64,000 nt of DNA from Sulfitobacter indolifex. GTDB lineage: Bacteria > Pseudomonadota > Alphaproteobacteria > Rhodobacterales > Rhodobacteraceae. This document shows positions 1 through 8,416 of this stretch, one piece after another; within the stretch, counting starts at the first letter, position 1, and each line of letters opens with the position of its first letter. Where the stretch lies: contig NZ_CP084951.1 of NCBI RefSeq assembly GCF_022788655.1, forward strand, positions 2,914,001-2,978,000, read 5' to 3'. The translations under genes were made by a program, and so were the position numbers. Under the pieces are notes generated by a model, which saw only the letters and a program-made list of their open reading frames with translations, had not been told where the DNA came from and ran no database searches.

Positions 1-92
1 TCAAGCATCTGCGACATCTCGGAAGGGGACGGGCCAATGTGACGCCGGTTGGCGAAATCATAAGGCAAATAGTCGGTGGGCTTAAAGCTCAT
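1..92 (-). CDS. gcvP: Glycine dehydrogenase (P protein), N-terminal fragment, cut by window edge
   Basis: This is the first 30 codons of the PLP-dependent P protein of the glycine cleavage system. P protein decarboxylates glycine and hands the aminomethyl group to lipoyl-GcvH. The visible peptide contains [11 protein letters not shown], matching the family N-terminus (F..RHIGP). It starts at an ATG at 92-90 and is the third gene of the gcvT-gcvH-gcvP set, 112 nt downstream of gcvH. The rest of the roughly 950-residue protein lies outside the window. The call relies on the N-terminal motif plus operon position. Confidence 0.93.
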   Translation of the reverse strand, partial: MSFKPTDYLPYDFANRRHIGPSPSEMSQML

Positions 93-204
93 GTCAGGTT
101 CCTCGTCACGGCGCAGCAGCGGCGCCCCCTGTTTGTGGCGCGCCGCCCAAAGCGGGCGACGCAGATGATCAGCATCATGCCGGTCCCCCGGCACGCGCGG
201 CGGT

Positions 205-564
205 TTAGCCGATGAATTTCTGGTAAGCGGCTTCGTCCATGAAGTCGTCCATCTGGCTGGCGTCGGTGAACTTCAGCTTAAAGAACCACGCCTCGCCCTG
301 CGGGTCGTCGTTGACCATGCTGGGATTGTCGGTCAGCGTGCTGTTCACCTCGGTGATTTCTCCGTCGATGGGCGCAAGGATGTCCGACGCCGCCTTGACG
401 GATTCGATCACAACCACTTCGTCATCTTTGCTGACGGTGGTGCCTTCATCGGGCAATTCGACAAAGACCACGTCGCCCAGTTGCTCAGCCGCGTGACTGG
501 TGATGCCCACAACCACTTCGTCACCCTCGACGCGCAGCCATTCATGTTCTTCGGTAAATTTCAT
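205..564 (-). CDS. gcvH: Glycine cleavage system H protein
   Basis: This 119-residue lipoyl carrier protein shuttles the aminomethyl intermediate between the P, T and L proteins. The lipoyl domain is complete: EEHEWL near the N-terminus, and the lipoylation motif ESVKAAS with the acceptor Lys at about residue 57. The length is typical of the family (about 120-130). It lies 21 nt after gcvT and upstream of gcvP, so it should be co-transcribed under the glycine riboswitch. An 85-residue ORF on the opposite strand is a shadow. Confidence 0.98.
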   Translation of the reverse strand: MKFTEEHEWLRVEGDEVVVGITSHAAEQLGDVVFVELPDEGTTVSKDDEVVVIESVKAASDILAPIDGEITEVNSTLTDNPSMVNDDPQGEAWFFKLKFTDASQMDDFMDEAAYQKFIG

Positions 565-585
565 CTCAATTATCCCTGTGTAGAT

Positions 586-1719
586 TCAGCGTTTGAAGTT
601 CGCCGCAACGAACGGCATTTTCGTGACAGTCAGTGGCAAGCGCTTGCCGCGTACTTCGCCCCAAAGCGGCGTATCGACCTTCGCATGCTCGGCGGTGACA
701 TAGCCCATGGCAACCGGGCCGCCAACCGTTGGGCCAAAGCCGCCAGAAGTCACGGTGCCGACTTCATTGCCGCCCTCAGCGGCATCAAAGATCGCCACAC
801 CTTCGCGCATCGGCGCACGGCCTTCGGGCAGCAGCCCCACGCGTTTGCGCGGCGCACCATCGGCCAGTTGTTGCAAAATCACCCCGGCACCGGGGAAACC
901 ACCCGCGCGCGCACCATCATTGCGGCGCACCTTCTGGATCGCCCAGTTCAGCGCCGCCTCAACAGGCGTGGTGGTGGTGTCGATGTCATGGCCATACAGA
1001 CAAAGCCCGCCCTCAAGCCGCAGACTGTCGCGCGCGCCAAGGCCGATCGGCTCGACTTCTTCCAGCGCCAGCAACTTGCGCGCCAGCGCTTCGGCGTCGG
1101 CATTTGCGACCGAAATTTCATAGCCGTCTTCGCCAGTATAGCCCGAGCGCGACAGCGTGACGGTGATCCCGTCGATGTCGACATCTTTGGCCACGTCCAT
1201 AAACTTCATATCCGCCACCAAGGGCTGCAACCGCGCCAGTGCGGCTTCGGCCTGCGGCCCTTGCAGTGCCAACAATGCGCGGTCGTCCAGCACCTCGATC
1301 TCACAGGTCTCCGACAGCGCCTCTTTCATCAAGGCAATGTCATCATCCTTACAACCAGCATTCACGACGACAAACAGATGATCGCCCAGATTGGCCAGCA
1401 TCAAATCGTCCAGAATACCGCCGTTGGGATCGGTGAACATCGCATAGCGCTGGCGCATTTCACCCAGACCCAGCACATCAACCGGCACCAGCGTCTCCAT
1501 CGCCAAGGCCGCATCATCATAGCTGCCCGACTTCGCACGCACCACGACCTGCCCCATATGGCTCACATCAAACAACCCAGCGGCGGCGCGGGTGTGCAGG
1601 TGCTCTTTCATCACGCCAAGGGGGTATTGCACGGGCATCGCATAGCCCGCAAAGGGCACCATCTTGGCCCCCAGTTCCACATGCAAATCATGCAATGCCG
1701 TCTGCTTGAGATCGCTCAT
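586..1719 (-). CDS. gcvT: Glycine cleavage system T protein (aminomethyltransferase)
   Basis: This 377-residue tetrahydrofolate-dependent aminomethyltransferase releases ammonia from H-protein-bound aminomethyl lipoate and forms 5,10-methylene-THF. The sequence shows the GcvT fold motifs: H.....A....F.GY.MP at the N-terminus, LFDVSHMGQ, LALQGP, and RSGYTGEDGYEI in the middle, with the usual C-terminal barrel ending in KMPFV. Length fits the family. It is the first gene of the gcv operon, and a tandem glycine riboswitch lies in its 5' leader, ending about 78 nt before the start. The ATG at 1719 is preceded by GGAAAGGCG. Confidence 0.97.
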   Translation of the reverse strand: MSDLKQTALHDLHVELGAKMVPFAGYAMPVQYPLGVMKEHLHTRAAAGLFDVSHMGQVVVRAKSGSYDDAALAMETLVPVDVLGLGEMRQRYAMFTDPNGGILDDLMLANLGDHLFVVVNAGCKDDDIALMKEALSETCEIEVLDDRALLALQGPQAEAALARLQPLVADMKFMDVAKDVDIDGITVTLSRSGYTGEDGYEISVANADAEALARKLLALEEVEPIGLGARDSLRLEGGLCLYGHDIDTTTTPVEAALNWAIQKVRRNDGARAGGFPGAGVILQQLADGAPRKRVGLLPEGRAPMREGVAIFDAAEGGNEVGTVTSGGFGPTVGGPVAMGYVTAEHAKVDTPLWGEVRGKRLPLTVTKMPFVAANFKR

Positions 1720-1796
1720 CCGGTTCGCCTTTCCTGTCGCTTCCGGATGACCTTTTTGACCATGCCGGCACCTCTGCGCAGCGTCTGCCGCGCATG

Positions 1797-1955
1797 ATGC
1801 CCCCTCTGTCCTTCCGCCTGAGATCGTTATCCCTTCGGCGTGCGCATCCGCGCATCTCTCCAGAGTTTTTGGTCACGTCGCGGTCCTGGGGCCTGAGAGT
1901 TTCCGGGGCGGTTGCTCCTTCGGCATCGGTATTAACCGATTCTCCCGTGACGATT
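1797..1955 (-). promoter_or_regulatory. Tandem glycine riboswitch in the gcvT leader
   Basis: Read on the minus strand, two glycine aptamers follow one another. The first runs from GGGAGAATC through GCCGAAGGAGCAA and GGAAACTCTCAGGC to CCAGGACCG. The second begins CTCTGGAGAG, continues through GCCGAAGGGATAACG and ATCTCAGGCGG, and closes with AAGGACAGAGGGGG. These are the conserved blocks of the gcvT-class glycine aptamer. The two aptamers lie directly upstream of gcvT. In known gcv operons such tandem elements turn expression on when glycine is abundant; that mode is inferred here. I could not confirm the expression platform in the remaining 77 nt. Confidence 0.93.
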
Positions 1956-2055
1956 GCGCCTTTCGTATGCTGCGGCATACCTCTGCGTCAAGCATGGTTG
2001 TAGCCGGATACGACACATGTTTTGGTGCGCGCGACAAATACAGGACTCTTCGCGC

Positions 2056-2646
2056 ATGACACCCTATTTTTTCGGCTACGGCAGCCTTGTGAACCGCAAT
2101 ACCCACACCTACCCCGACGCCCGGCCCGCGCGCCTCGACGGCTGGCGGCGCAAATGGGTCCGCGCCGAAGGGCGCGACATCGTATATCTCAGCGTTGTTC
2201 AGGATCAAAGCACCCGCATCGACGGGCTTATCGCCGCCGTGCCGGGCGCGGATTGGGCGGCGCTGGACCGGCGTGAGTATAGCTACGAACGCCATGCGTC
2301 AGGCGGTGCCGTGGTCCATGATATCGTCCCCGCGCCCGACATCGCCCATTACGCGATCCCGCTTGAAATCGCGGTCGACCACGGCGATCACGTGATCCTG
2401 CTCAGCTATCTTGATGTCGTGGTCCAAGGCTTCTTGCGTGAGTTCGGCACCGATGGCGCCGCACGCTTCTTTGACACCACTGAAGGCTGGGACACGCCCA
2501 TTTTGGACGACCGCGCAGCGCCCCTCTATCCGCGCCACCAGACGCTAATGCCTGAAGAAACGGGGGTGGTCGATCACCACATCGACCGCTTGTCGTTACA
2601 GGTGAAATCACGCGACGAAGTCCCCTTCACAAAGAAGAACTTCTAA
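2056..2646 (+). CDS. Gamma-glutamylcyclotransferase-like protein (GGCT/ChaC fold)
   Basis: This 196-residue protein opens with FFGYGSL, the substrate-binding YGSL loop of the gamma-glutamylcyclotransferase superfamily, and has an acidic candidate general base in DRREYSYER. Family members release 5-oxoproline from gamma-glutamyl amines or peptides; the real substrate is unknown. I chose the ATG at 2056 because the YGSL motif must lie near the N-terminus; a longer upstream in-frame extension adds a non-family peptide. It is a single gene divergent from the gcv riboswitch and convergent with gltX. Confidence 0.75.
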   Translation: MTPYFFGYGSLVNRNTHTYPDARPARLDGWRRKWVRAEGRDIVYLSVVQDQSTRIDGLIAAVPGADWAALDRREYSYERHASGGAVVHDIVPAPDIAHYAIPLEIAVDHGDHVILLSYLDVVVQGFLREFGTDGAARFFDTTEGWDTPILDDRAAPLYPRHQTLMPEETGVVDHHIDRLSLQVKSRDEVPFTKKNF

Positions 2647-2654
2647 CCGCTTCA

Positions 2655-2701
2655 TTCATCCTTTTTCAAATACCCGCGGGGGTCCGGGGGCAGCGCCCCC
2701 G
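2655..2701. terminator. Conserved 20-mer plus GC hairpin between convergent genes
   Basis: The sequence TTCATCCTTTTTCAAATACC (2655-2674) is followed by a perfect 7-bp hairpin with a 3-base loop (CGGGGGC at 2685-2691, GCCCCCG at 2695-2701). On the minus strand the hairpin precedes an A/T-rich stretch. The element lies between the 3' ends of the GGCT-like gene and gltX. Eighteen of the 20 bases recur at 41704-41723, also just after a stop codon. I read it as an intrinsic terminator or 3'-end element; the function is inferred. Confidence 0.55.
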
Positions 2702-2718
2702 CCTGCTCTCGGCCCGCC

Positions 2719-4056
2719 TCAGCCGCGTGCTTTGACGGTCTGCAACAGCGGCATAACCTGCGCCATCTCTGGCCCATGCTCTTGCCCCGTCAGCGCCAAA
2801 CGCAAAGGCCGGAACAACCCGCGCCCCTTGCGGCCCGTGGCTTCCTTGACCGCGGCGGTCCAGCTTGACCATGTGCTCTCGTCAAACGGCATGTCAGGCA
2901 GCAGCAGCATGGCCTGAGCTACGAACTCGCGGTCTTCTTCGGCGATGATCGGCTCGGCACCGTCGCGGAACATAACCCACCACGCATCAAGGTCTTTCAG
3001 CGTCGAGATATTTTCTCGCGTGACGGCCCAGAACTGCCCCGCCTGATCTTCAGGCACGCCAATGGCTGTGATGTCGTCCTTCACCGCCTCAAGGGGCAGC
3101 TGCTGCAAATAGCGCCCTGTCAGTGGGAAAAGATCTTGAACGTCAAACTTCGTGGGGGCCGACCCAAAGCGGTTGATGTCAAAGCCGTCGATCAACTGCG
3201 CCATCTCGGTGCGCAGTTCCACCGGATCGGACGACCCCAACCGCGCCATCAGGCTCAAAAGCGCAAAGGGCTGAACCCCCTGCTCTCGCAGATCACGCAG
3301 GGCCAATGTGCCCAAGCGTTTGCTCAGTGCTTCGCCCTGCGGGCCGGTCAACAGCGAGTGATGCGCAAAGGACGGCACAGCGCCGTTGCCCAGCGCCTGC
3401 ATGATCTGGATCTGTGTCGCGGTATTGGTCACATGGTCCGAGCCGCGCACGACATGGGTCACGCCCATGTCAGTGTCGTCGACAACACTCGCCAGCGTAT
3501 ACAAGATTTGCCCATCGCCCCGGATCAACACCGGGTCACTGACCGATGCCGCGTCGATAGAGATGTCGCCCAGAATACCGTCGTCCCATTCGATCCGCTG
3601 CTGATCCAGCTTGAAACGCCAGACACCCTCGCCACGCTCCGCGCGCAAGGCGGCTTTCTCGTCGTCGCTGAGGTTCAGCGCGGCGCGGTCATAGACCGGC
3701 GGCTTGCCCATGTTGAGCTGCTTTTTACGCTTGAGGTCCAGCTCCGTCGGCGTCTCGAACGCTTCATAGAAACGGCCCTTGGCGCGCAGGTCTTCGGCGG
3801 CGGCGTGGTAGCGGTCCAACCGTTCGGACTGGCGTTCAACCCGGTCCCATTCCAAGCCCAACCATTCGAGGTCTTGCTTGATGCCGTCGACATATTCTTC
3901 GCGGCTGCGCTCGGGGTCAGTGTCGTCGATACGCAGAATGAAAGTGCCGCCTGCCTTGCGCGCGATGAGGTAGTTCATCAGCGCGGTGCGCAGGTTGCCC
4001 ACGTGGATATAGCCAGTGGGGGACGGGGCGAAACGGGTGATCGTAGGGTTGGACAT
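2719..4056 (-). CDS. gltX: Glutamyl-tRNA synthetase
   Basis: This 445-residue class I aminoacyl-tRNA synthetase charges tRNA-Glu. The sequence shows TRFAPSPTGYIHVGNLRTAL (HIGH-equivalent HVGN) and a KMSKS-equivalent reading EALSKR, in which the first Lys of the usual KLSKR is Ala. It is shorter than the usual 465-500 residues, as in one of the two GltX paralogues common in alphaproteobacteria. Which paralogue it is, and whether it also charges tRNA-Gln, cannot be told from sequence alone. I start it at 4056, where ATG follows CAGGAGT; a longer reading adds 11 unlikely residues. It lies 66 nt downstream of the MORN gene on the same strand. Confidence 0.95.
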   Translation of the reverse strand: MSNPTITRFAPSPTGYIHVGNLRTALMNYLIARKAGGTFILRIDDTDPERSREEYVDGIKQDLEWLGLEWDRVERQSERLDRYHAAAEDLRAKGRFYEAFETPTELDLKRKKQLNMGKPPVYDRAALNLSDDEKAALRAERGEGVWRFKLDQQRIEWDDGILGDISIDAASVSDPVLIRGDGQILYTLASVVDDTDMGVTHVVRGSDHVTNTATQIQIMQALGNGAVPSFAHHSLLTGPQGEALSKRLGTLALRDLREQGVQPFALLSLMARLGSSDPVELRTEMAQLIDGFDINRFGSAPTKFDVQDLFPLTGRYLQQLPLEAVKDDITAIGVPEDQAGQFWAVTRENISTLKDLDAWWVMFRDGAEPIIAEEDREFVAQAMLLLPDMPFDESTWSSWTAAVKEATGRKGRGLFRPLRLALTGQEHGPEMAQVMPLLQTVKARG

Positions 4057-4122
4057 CTGGCGTACTCCTGTTGCGCGCGGGCTTGCCACAGGGCGCGGGC
4101 GTTGTCCAGTAATGGCGGGGGA

Positions 4123-5721
4123 TCAGCCGCCGTCTGCTGTGGCGCCACTCGGGGCTGGGACAACCTCTGAAGTGTCCTCTTCAACGCTTTGTTCTTCAGG
4201 GCCATCTTCGGCGGCATTCTCTTCTGCGTCATCCGCTGGCGGTGCCTGATCCGCAGGCAGTGCCTCGCCCTCAGGCGCTTCGGTCTCGGCTTCGGCTTGG
4301 GCTTCGGCTTCGGCTTCGGGTGTGGCCGCAGTGGTGCCGTCGTTCAACGCGCCATTCGCCCAATCGCCCGTAGCTTCTTCGCCGCTGGCATAGCGCATCG
4401 TACCGTTGCCCTGACGTTTGCCCGCCTTGAAGGTGCCTTCATAGACATCGCCATTGGCGTAGGTTGCCACGCCTTGCCCCTCAATCTCGCCATCGGTCCA
4501 GTCGCCCTCGTAAACAAAGCCGCTGGCCATGGTGATCTTGCCCTGACCGTGGCGCTGGCCTCCGGCAAATTCGCCTTCGTAAACCGTGCCGTCGGGATAG
4601 GTTGCCTTACCCTGTCCATGACGCTGACCGTCTTGCCAGCCGCCTTCATAGCGGTAGCCATCAGCATAGGTCATCACGCCTTGGCCGTGGTTGCGGGCGT
4701 CCTTGAATTCGCCCTCATAGACGACGCCATTGGTATAGGTGGCGACACCTTCGCCTTCGATTACGCCGGCGACCCACGCGCCCTCATAGGTCGATCCATC
4801 GGGGTAGGTGATCTTGCCCGTGCCGTCAGCCAGATCGCTGCGGAACGTGCCGACATAGACCGACCCATCGGGGTAGGTCACCTGACCTTCGCCCTCGATC
4901 TGTCCCGCGACCCAAGACCCGGTATAGACATAGCCATCGGTGCCGGTGAACGTCCCCTGCCCGTCGCGGCGGTCGTCCTTGAAGTCGCCTTCATAGGTAT
5001 CGCCATTCTCATAGGTGACCTTGCCCTTGCCCTCACGACGGCCCGCCACCAGCGTGCCTTCGTAAACATCGCCATTGGGCTGGGTCAGCGTGCCGGTGCC
5101 GTCGATCTGGCCGTCTTTCCACAGCCCCACATAGACCAACCCATCGGGCATGGTCAGCGTGCCTTGGCCGCTGCGCTTGCCGCCTTGGATCTCGCCCTCA
5201 TAGACCGCGCCATCGGGGTAGGTGATCGTGCCAACGCCCTGTTTGACGCCATCAACCCAGTCGCCTTTGTACTCATAACCGCCGGGGCTTTGCATCACGC
5301 CCTTGCCGTGGTGCTTGGCATTGCGAAACGCGCCCTCATACCGCACGCCATTGGCATAGATCGCGACGCCTTGGCCCATGATCGCGCCGGCTTCCCACTC
5401 ACCCTCATAGGTGCCGCCATCGGCAAAGGTAATCTTGCCCAGACCTTCGGGCTTGCCCTTGGCGAAATTGCCCTCATAGACCGAGCCATTGGGGAAGCGC
5501 GCGACACCCTCGCCCTTGATCTCACCCTCGACCCATTCACCGGAATACTCATAACCATTAGGCAACTTATAGGTGCCGGTGCCATGCTGGAGCCCGCCTT
5601 GAAAGGTGCCCTCATAGATGCCGCCGTCGTCGTATTCCTTGGTCAGCACCTGTCCGTCTTGCGCCGCGAGCGGGGTGGCAAGAAGGGCAATCAGACAGAG
5701 GGGCAGGCTGCGGTGCAACAT
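4123..5721 (-). CDS. Secreted MORN-repeat protein with acidic tail
   Basis: This 532-residue protein has a signal peptide (MLHRSLPLCLIALLATPLAAQ, cut likely after AAQ). About 18 well-formed MORN repeats follow (pattern G.Y.G.W/F..G...G.G, period 23 residues) and one degenerate copy reading EATGDW. The last ~70 residues are acidic and Ala/Pro/Glu-rich (EAEAEAQAEAE and similar). MORN arrays form extended beta meanders that act as scaffolds or bind lipids in eukaryotes; their periplasmic role in bacteria is not established. It is the upstream neighbour of gltX. The opposite strand is open for 538 codons only because of the repeat composition. The function is unknown. Confidence 0.9.
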   Translation of the reverse strand: MLHRSLPLCLIALLATPLAAQDGQVLTKEYDDGGIYEGTFQGGLQHGTGTYKLPNGYEYSGEWVEGEIKGEGVARFPNGSVYEGNFAKGKPEGLGKITFADGGTYEGEWEAGAIMGQGVAIYANGVRYEGAFRNAKHHGKGVMQSPGGYEYKGDWVDGVKQGVGTITYPDGAVYEGEIQGGKRSGQGTLTMPDGLVYVGLWKDGQIDGTGTLTQPNGDVYEGTLVAGRREGKGKVTYENGDTYEGDFKDDRRDGQGTFTGTDGYVYTGSWVAGQIEGEGQVTYPDGSVYVGTFRSDLADGTGKITYPDGSTYEGAWVAGVIEGEGVATYTNGVVYEGEFKDARNHGQGVMTYADGYRYEGGWQDGQRHGQGKATYPDGTVYEGEFAGGQRHGQGKITMASGFVYEGDWTDGEIEGQGVATYANGDVYEGTFKAGKRQGNGTMRYASGEEATGDWANGALNDGTTAATPEAEAEAQAEAETEAPEGEALPADQAPPADDAEENAAEDGPEEQSVEEDTSEVVPAPSGATADGG

Positions 5722-5925
5722 GGGCGGAAATTCCCGATCTCGTTAAGTGTCATTCGGCCTGAGGTTAAGGGCGATAGACAGCAGAGGCAACGTGTTTGCA
5801 GGTAACGCACGCCGGTTTCGGCCGATGCAGCGCAGCGCGGCACTTCGGACCGCAGGCATGTGGGGGTTTCGCTATGGCTTTGATCTGCTACATCGAACAA
5901 ACGCCAGCCAGCCCGGAGCCTAGCC

Positions 5926-7401
5926 ATGTCAGACCGTTTTCGCCTTACCCTCGGGCAGTTGAACCCCACGGTCGGCGATCTGCCCGGCAATGCCGCACAG
6001 GCGCGCAAGGCATGGGAAGCTGGGCGCGACGCCGGGGCGCAGTTGGTCGCCCTACCTGAGATGTTCCTAACCGGTCATAATGCCAAAGCATTGCTGCGAA
6101 AGCCTGCATTCCAACGCGATGTCTTGACCCACCTGGAAGCGCTTGCCGCCCATTGTGCCGATGGCCCGGCGCTGGCGCTCGGTGCGCCATGGGTCGAAGG
6201 CACGCAGGTTTATAACGCCTATCTGGTCCTTATCGGGGGCAAGATCGCCCATCGGGTGCTTCAACACAGCCTTGAACGGGGCTCTGACTTTGATGCTGCC
6301 CCAATCAGCGGCCCCTTTGCGGTCGCGGGGCTGCGCATCGGCGCGCCTATCGGTACCGATGGCTGGACAGGCGATGTGGCCGAAACACAGGCCGAGACCG
6401 GGGCTGAACTTCTGCTCGTGCCCAATGCCGCGCCGCACCAACGAGGGGCGATGGATCGGCGGCTAAACCATATGGTCGCGCGGGTGATTGAGACGGAACT
6501 GCCGCTGATTTACCTCAACATGACCGGTGGGCAGGATGAATTAGTATACGACGGCGGCTCTTTCGCGCTGAACCCCGGAGGCAAGCTGGCGCTGCATCTG
6601 CCTGCCTTCGACGATGCCATCACACATGTGGATTTGGCGCGTGGGGCTGAGGGCTGGCAGATCGTGGCCGGAGACCTCGCGCCCCAACCAGACGCCCTTG
6701 AACGGGACTACCGCGCTTTGGTCGTGGGGCTGCGGGACTATGTGACCAAGATGGGGTTCACTCAGGTGCTTGTCGAACAAGCCGAGGGAAATGATACCGC
6801 GCTGACAGCGGCGCTTGCGCTGGATGCCTTGGGGCCTGAGAATGTCCGCCAGATTGCGCCCCCTGCGAAAGGCACGGCACATTCCGCACTGCGCGACAGT
6901 CTGGCAGAGCTTGGCACAAAGGTGAGTGACGATAGCCTTGCCCCCCATCTGCGCGGCCTGATGCTGCGCGCCTCAGCAGATGCCGCGGGAGAGATGTTGC
7001 TTACTGCGCAGAACAAATCCGCCGCTGCCATTGGGCAGGCGGCGATGCCGGGTGACTTCAATCCCATCAAAGACCTTTATCAGACTGAGGTTGGCGATCT
7101 CTGCCGCTGGCGAAACGATGCCCGCCGGGATTGGATGCTGGGGCCTGTAGATGCGATGCCTGCCCCGTCGCAATATTCTCCAGAAGACAGCGCTCTAGAC
7201 GGCGTCCTGCGTATCCTGCTCAACGAGAATGGCACCGTCGGGGATTGTGTCGCGGCTGGCTATAACCAGCAGTCCGCACGAGAGGCAGCAGAACACATCT
7301 CGATCAGCCAACCTCAAACGCACCGGTCCGCTCCCGGCCCGCAACTGACCGCCATGCGCGCTCCTTACCCCACAGCCGCCCGCTGGCGCGATGCCTCATA
7401 A
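5926..7401 (+). CDS. NAD synthetase (NadE)-like protein with both active sites degenerate
   Basis: This 491-residue open frame aligns by eye along its whole length with glutamine-dependent NAD synthetase (usually ~550 residues): nitrilase-type amidase domain about 1-250, synthetase domain about 258-491. The amidase keeps Glu45 (LPEMFLTG), but the expected Lys is Gln113 (RVLQHSL) and the nucleophile Cys is Gly143 (APIGTDGW instead of PICED.W). In the synthetase domain the ATP PP-loop SGGIDS reads AEGNDT (286-291), and the NKSE and YGD motifs are altered. About 60 residues of the ATP/NaAD-binding part are missing. The frame is uninterrupted, with no frameshift or internal stop. I infer a NadE-derived pseudoenzyme or a decaying paralogue; a functional nadE should exist elsewhere. 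Confidence 0.85.
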   Translation: MSDRFRLTLGQLNPTVGDLPGNAAQARKAWEAGRDAGAQLVALPEMFLTGHNAKALLRKPAFQRDVLTHLEALAAHCADGPALALGAPWVEGTQVYNAYLVLIGGKIAHRVLQHSLERGSDFDAAPISGPFAVAGLRIGAPIGTDGWTGDVAETQAETGAELLLVPNAAPHQRGAMDRRLNHMVARVIETELPLIYLNMTGGQDELVYDGGSFALNPGGKLALHLPAFDDAITHVDLARGAEGWQIVAGDLAPQPDALERDYRALVVGLRDYVTKMGFTQVLVEQAEGNDTALTAALALDALGPENVRQIAPPAKGTAHSALRDSLAELGTKVSDDSLAPHLRGLMLRASADAAGEMLLTAQNKSAAAIGQAAMPGDFNPIKDLYQTEVGDLCRWRNDARRDWMLGPVDAMPAPSQYSPEDSALDGVLRILLNENGTVGDCVAAGYNQQSAREAAEHISISQPQTHRSAPGPQLTAMRAPYPTAARWRDAS

Positions 7402-7632
7402 CTCACAACCCATCACTTGGGTTTCCGACTACTTAAACGGGTAGTACGGGCAAGCGCCACTCCGCCACCTGCAGGCGAAGTGTCGCCTAAACATTTGAAG
7501 TTATGTTAAAAAATCTGCACTCCCCCCGAATAGCATGGAACGAACTCTTCCCTCCACAGTTGTCCAGACACGACCAACAACGGCGCCGGATTTCCCGCAG
7601 GGCACTCCCCGCCGAACAGAAAGGGTTATGAG

Positions 7633-8313
7633 ATGAATATCGTTAAACTTGGAATGGTATCTGCCATCGCTTTGAGTGCTGCTGCACCTGTCTATGCACA
7701 GTCGGCAGAGGCCTATGCCGCAACCGATCTTAACATCCGTTCGGGCCCCGGCCCGCAGTTCGACATTGTGGGTGTCATCCCCGGTGGCGAAGCCGCAATG
7801 GTCGAAGGCTGCCTTGACGGCCAATCTTGGTGCCAGGTAAAATTCGGCGACGCAATGGGCTGGTCCTCCTCTGACTATCTTGCCGTTGGCGTCGAAGAGC
7901 AGGCCGTGGCCTTGGCCACCCGCCCTGCAAGTGTCGAAGTCGGCACCGTGACCTATGAAAACCCCGAAGGCACAGCCGAGAATGAGACTGCAGGCGCGAC
8001 TGCTGGCGCCACACTGGGTGCTCTGACAGCCTATGCGGTTGGCGGCCCGATCGGTGGCATCATTGCCGGTGGCATTATCGGTGGCGCAGCGGGCTCCGCC
8101 GCAGCCGAGCCGGAAGAGAAAACGATCACCTATGTCCGCGAGAACCCAGTTGAAACCGTCTACCTTGACGGCGAAGTTGTTGTCGGCGCAGGTATCCCAA
8201 AGACAGTAACAACATTCGAAGTGCCGGAATCGGACTACCGTTATGTGAACATCAACGGCGCAACTGTGCTGGTCGACAATGAGACAAACTTGATCGTCGA
8301 CGTTGTGCGCTAA
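7633..8313 (+). CDS. Secreted SH3b-domain and DUF1236 protein
   Basis: This 226-residue protein has a signal peptide ending at about residue 22 (AAPVYAQ). A bacterial SH3 domain follows (about 26-86; LNIRSGPGPQFDIVG, GWSSSDYL) with a Cys pair (GCLDGQSWC). A glycine-rich, Gly-zipper-like segment lies at about 115-155 (GGIIAGGIIGGAAG). The C-terminal DUF1236 domain ends VLVDNETNLIVDVVR. SH3b domains often bind cell-wall peptides, so a periplasmic or envelope role is likely. The gene stands alone, with a strong terminator just behind it. Its exact function is unknown. Confidence 0.85.
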   Translation: MNIVKLGMVSAIALSAAAPVYAQSAEAYAATDLNIRSGPGPQFDIVGVIPGGEAAMVEGCLDGQSWCQVKFGDAMGWSSSDYLAVGVEEQAVALATRPASVEVGTVTYENPEGTAENETAGATAGATLGALTAYAVGGPIGGIIAGGIIGGAAGSAAAEPEEKTITYVRENPVETVYLDGEVVVGAGIPKTVTTFEVPESDYRYVNINGATVLVDNETNLIVDVVR

Positions 8314-8334
8314 GCCGCGATAGATTTGATCATG

Positions 8335-8367
8335 AAAGGCCCGGAGAGTGATCTCCGGGCCTTTTCT
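8335..8367 (+). terminator. Rho-independent terminator after the SH3b gene
   Basis: A long perfect stem (AAAGGCCCGGAGA / TCTCCGGGCCTTT) with a 4-base loop is followed by TTTTCTTT, 22 nt after the stop codon. Confidence 0.93.
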
Positions 8368-8416
8368 TTATTCGAAAACTAGGGCTAGCATAGGGCAGTA
8401 ACCGCGCGGAGCCCCC

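Noticed and set aside
481..1797. 438-codon ORF opposite gcvT
   Set aside because: It lies antisense to a well-supported gcvT, has no family match and no ribosome-binding site; GC-rich codon bias opens the shadow frame.
4189..5805. 538-codon ORF opposite the MORN gene
   Set aside because: Its repeat composition mirrors the MORN repeats; a periodic antisense frame is expected and no independent motif is visible.
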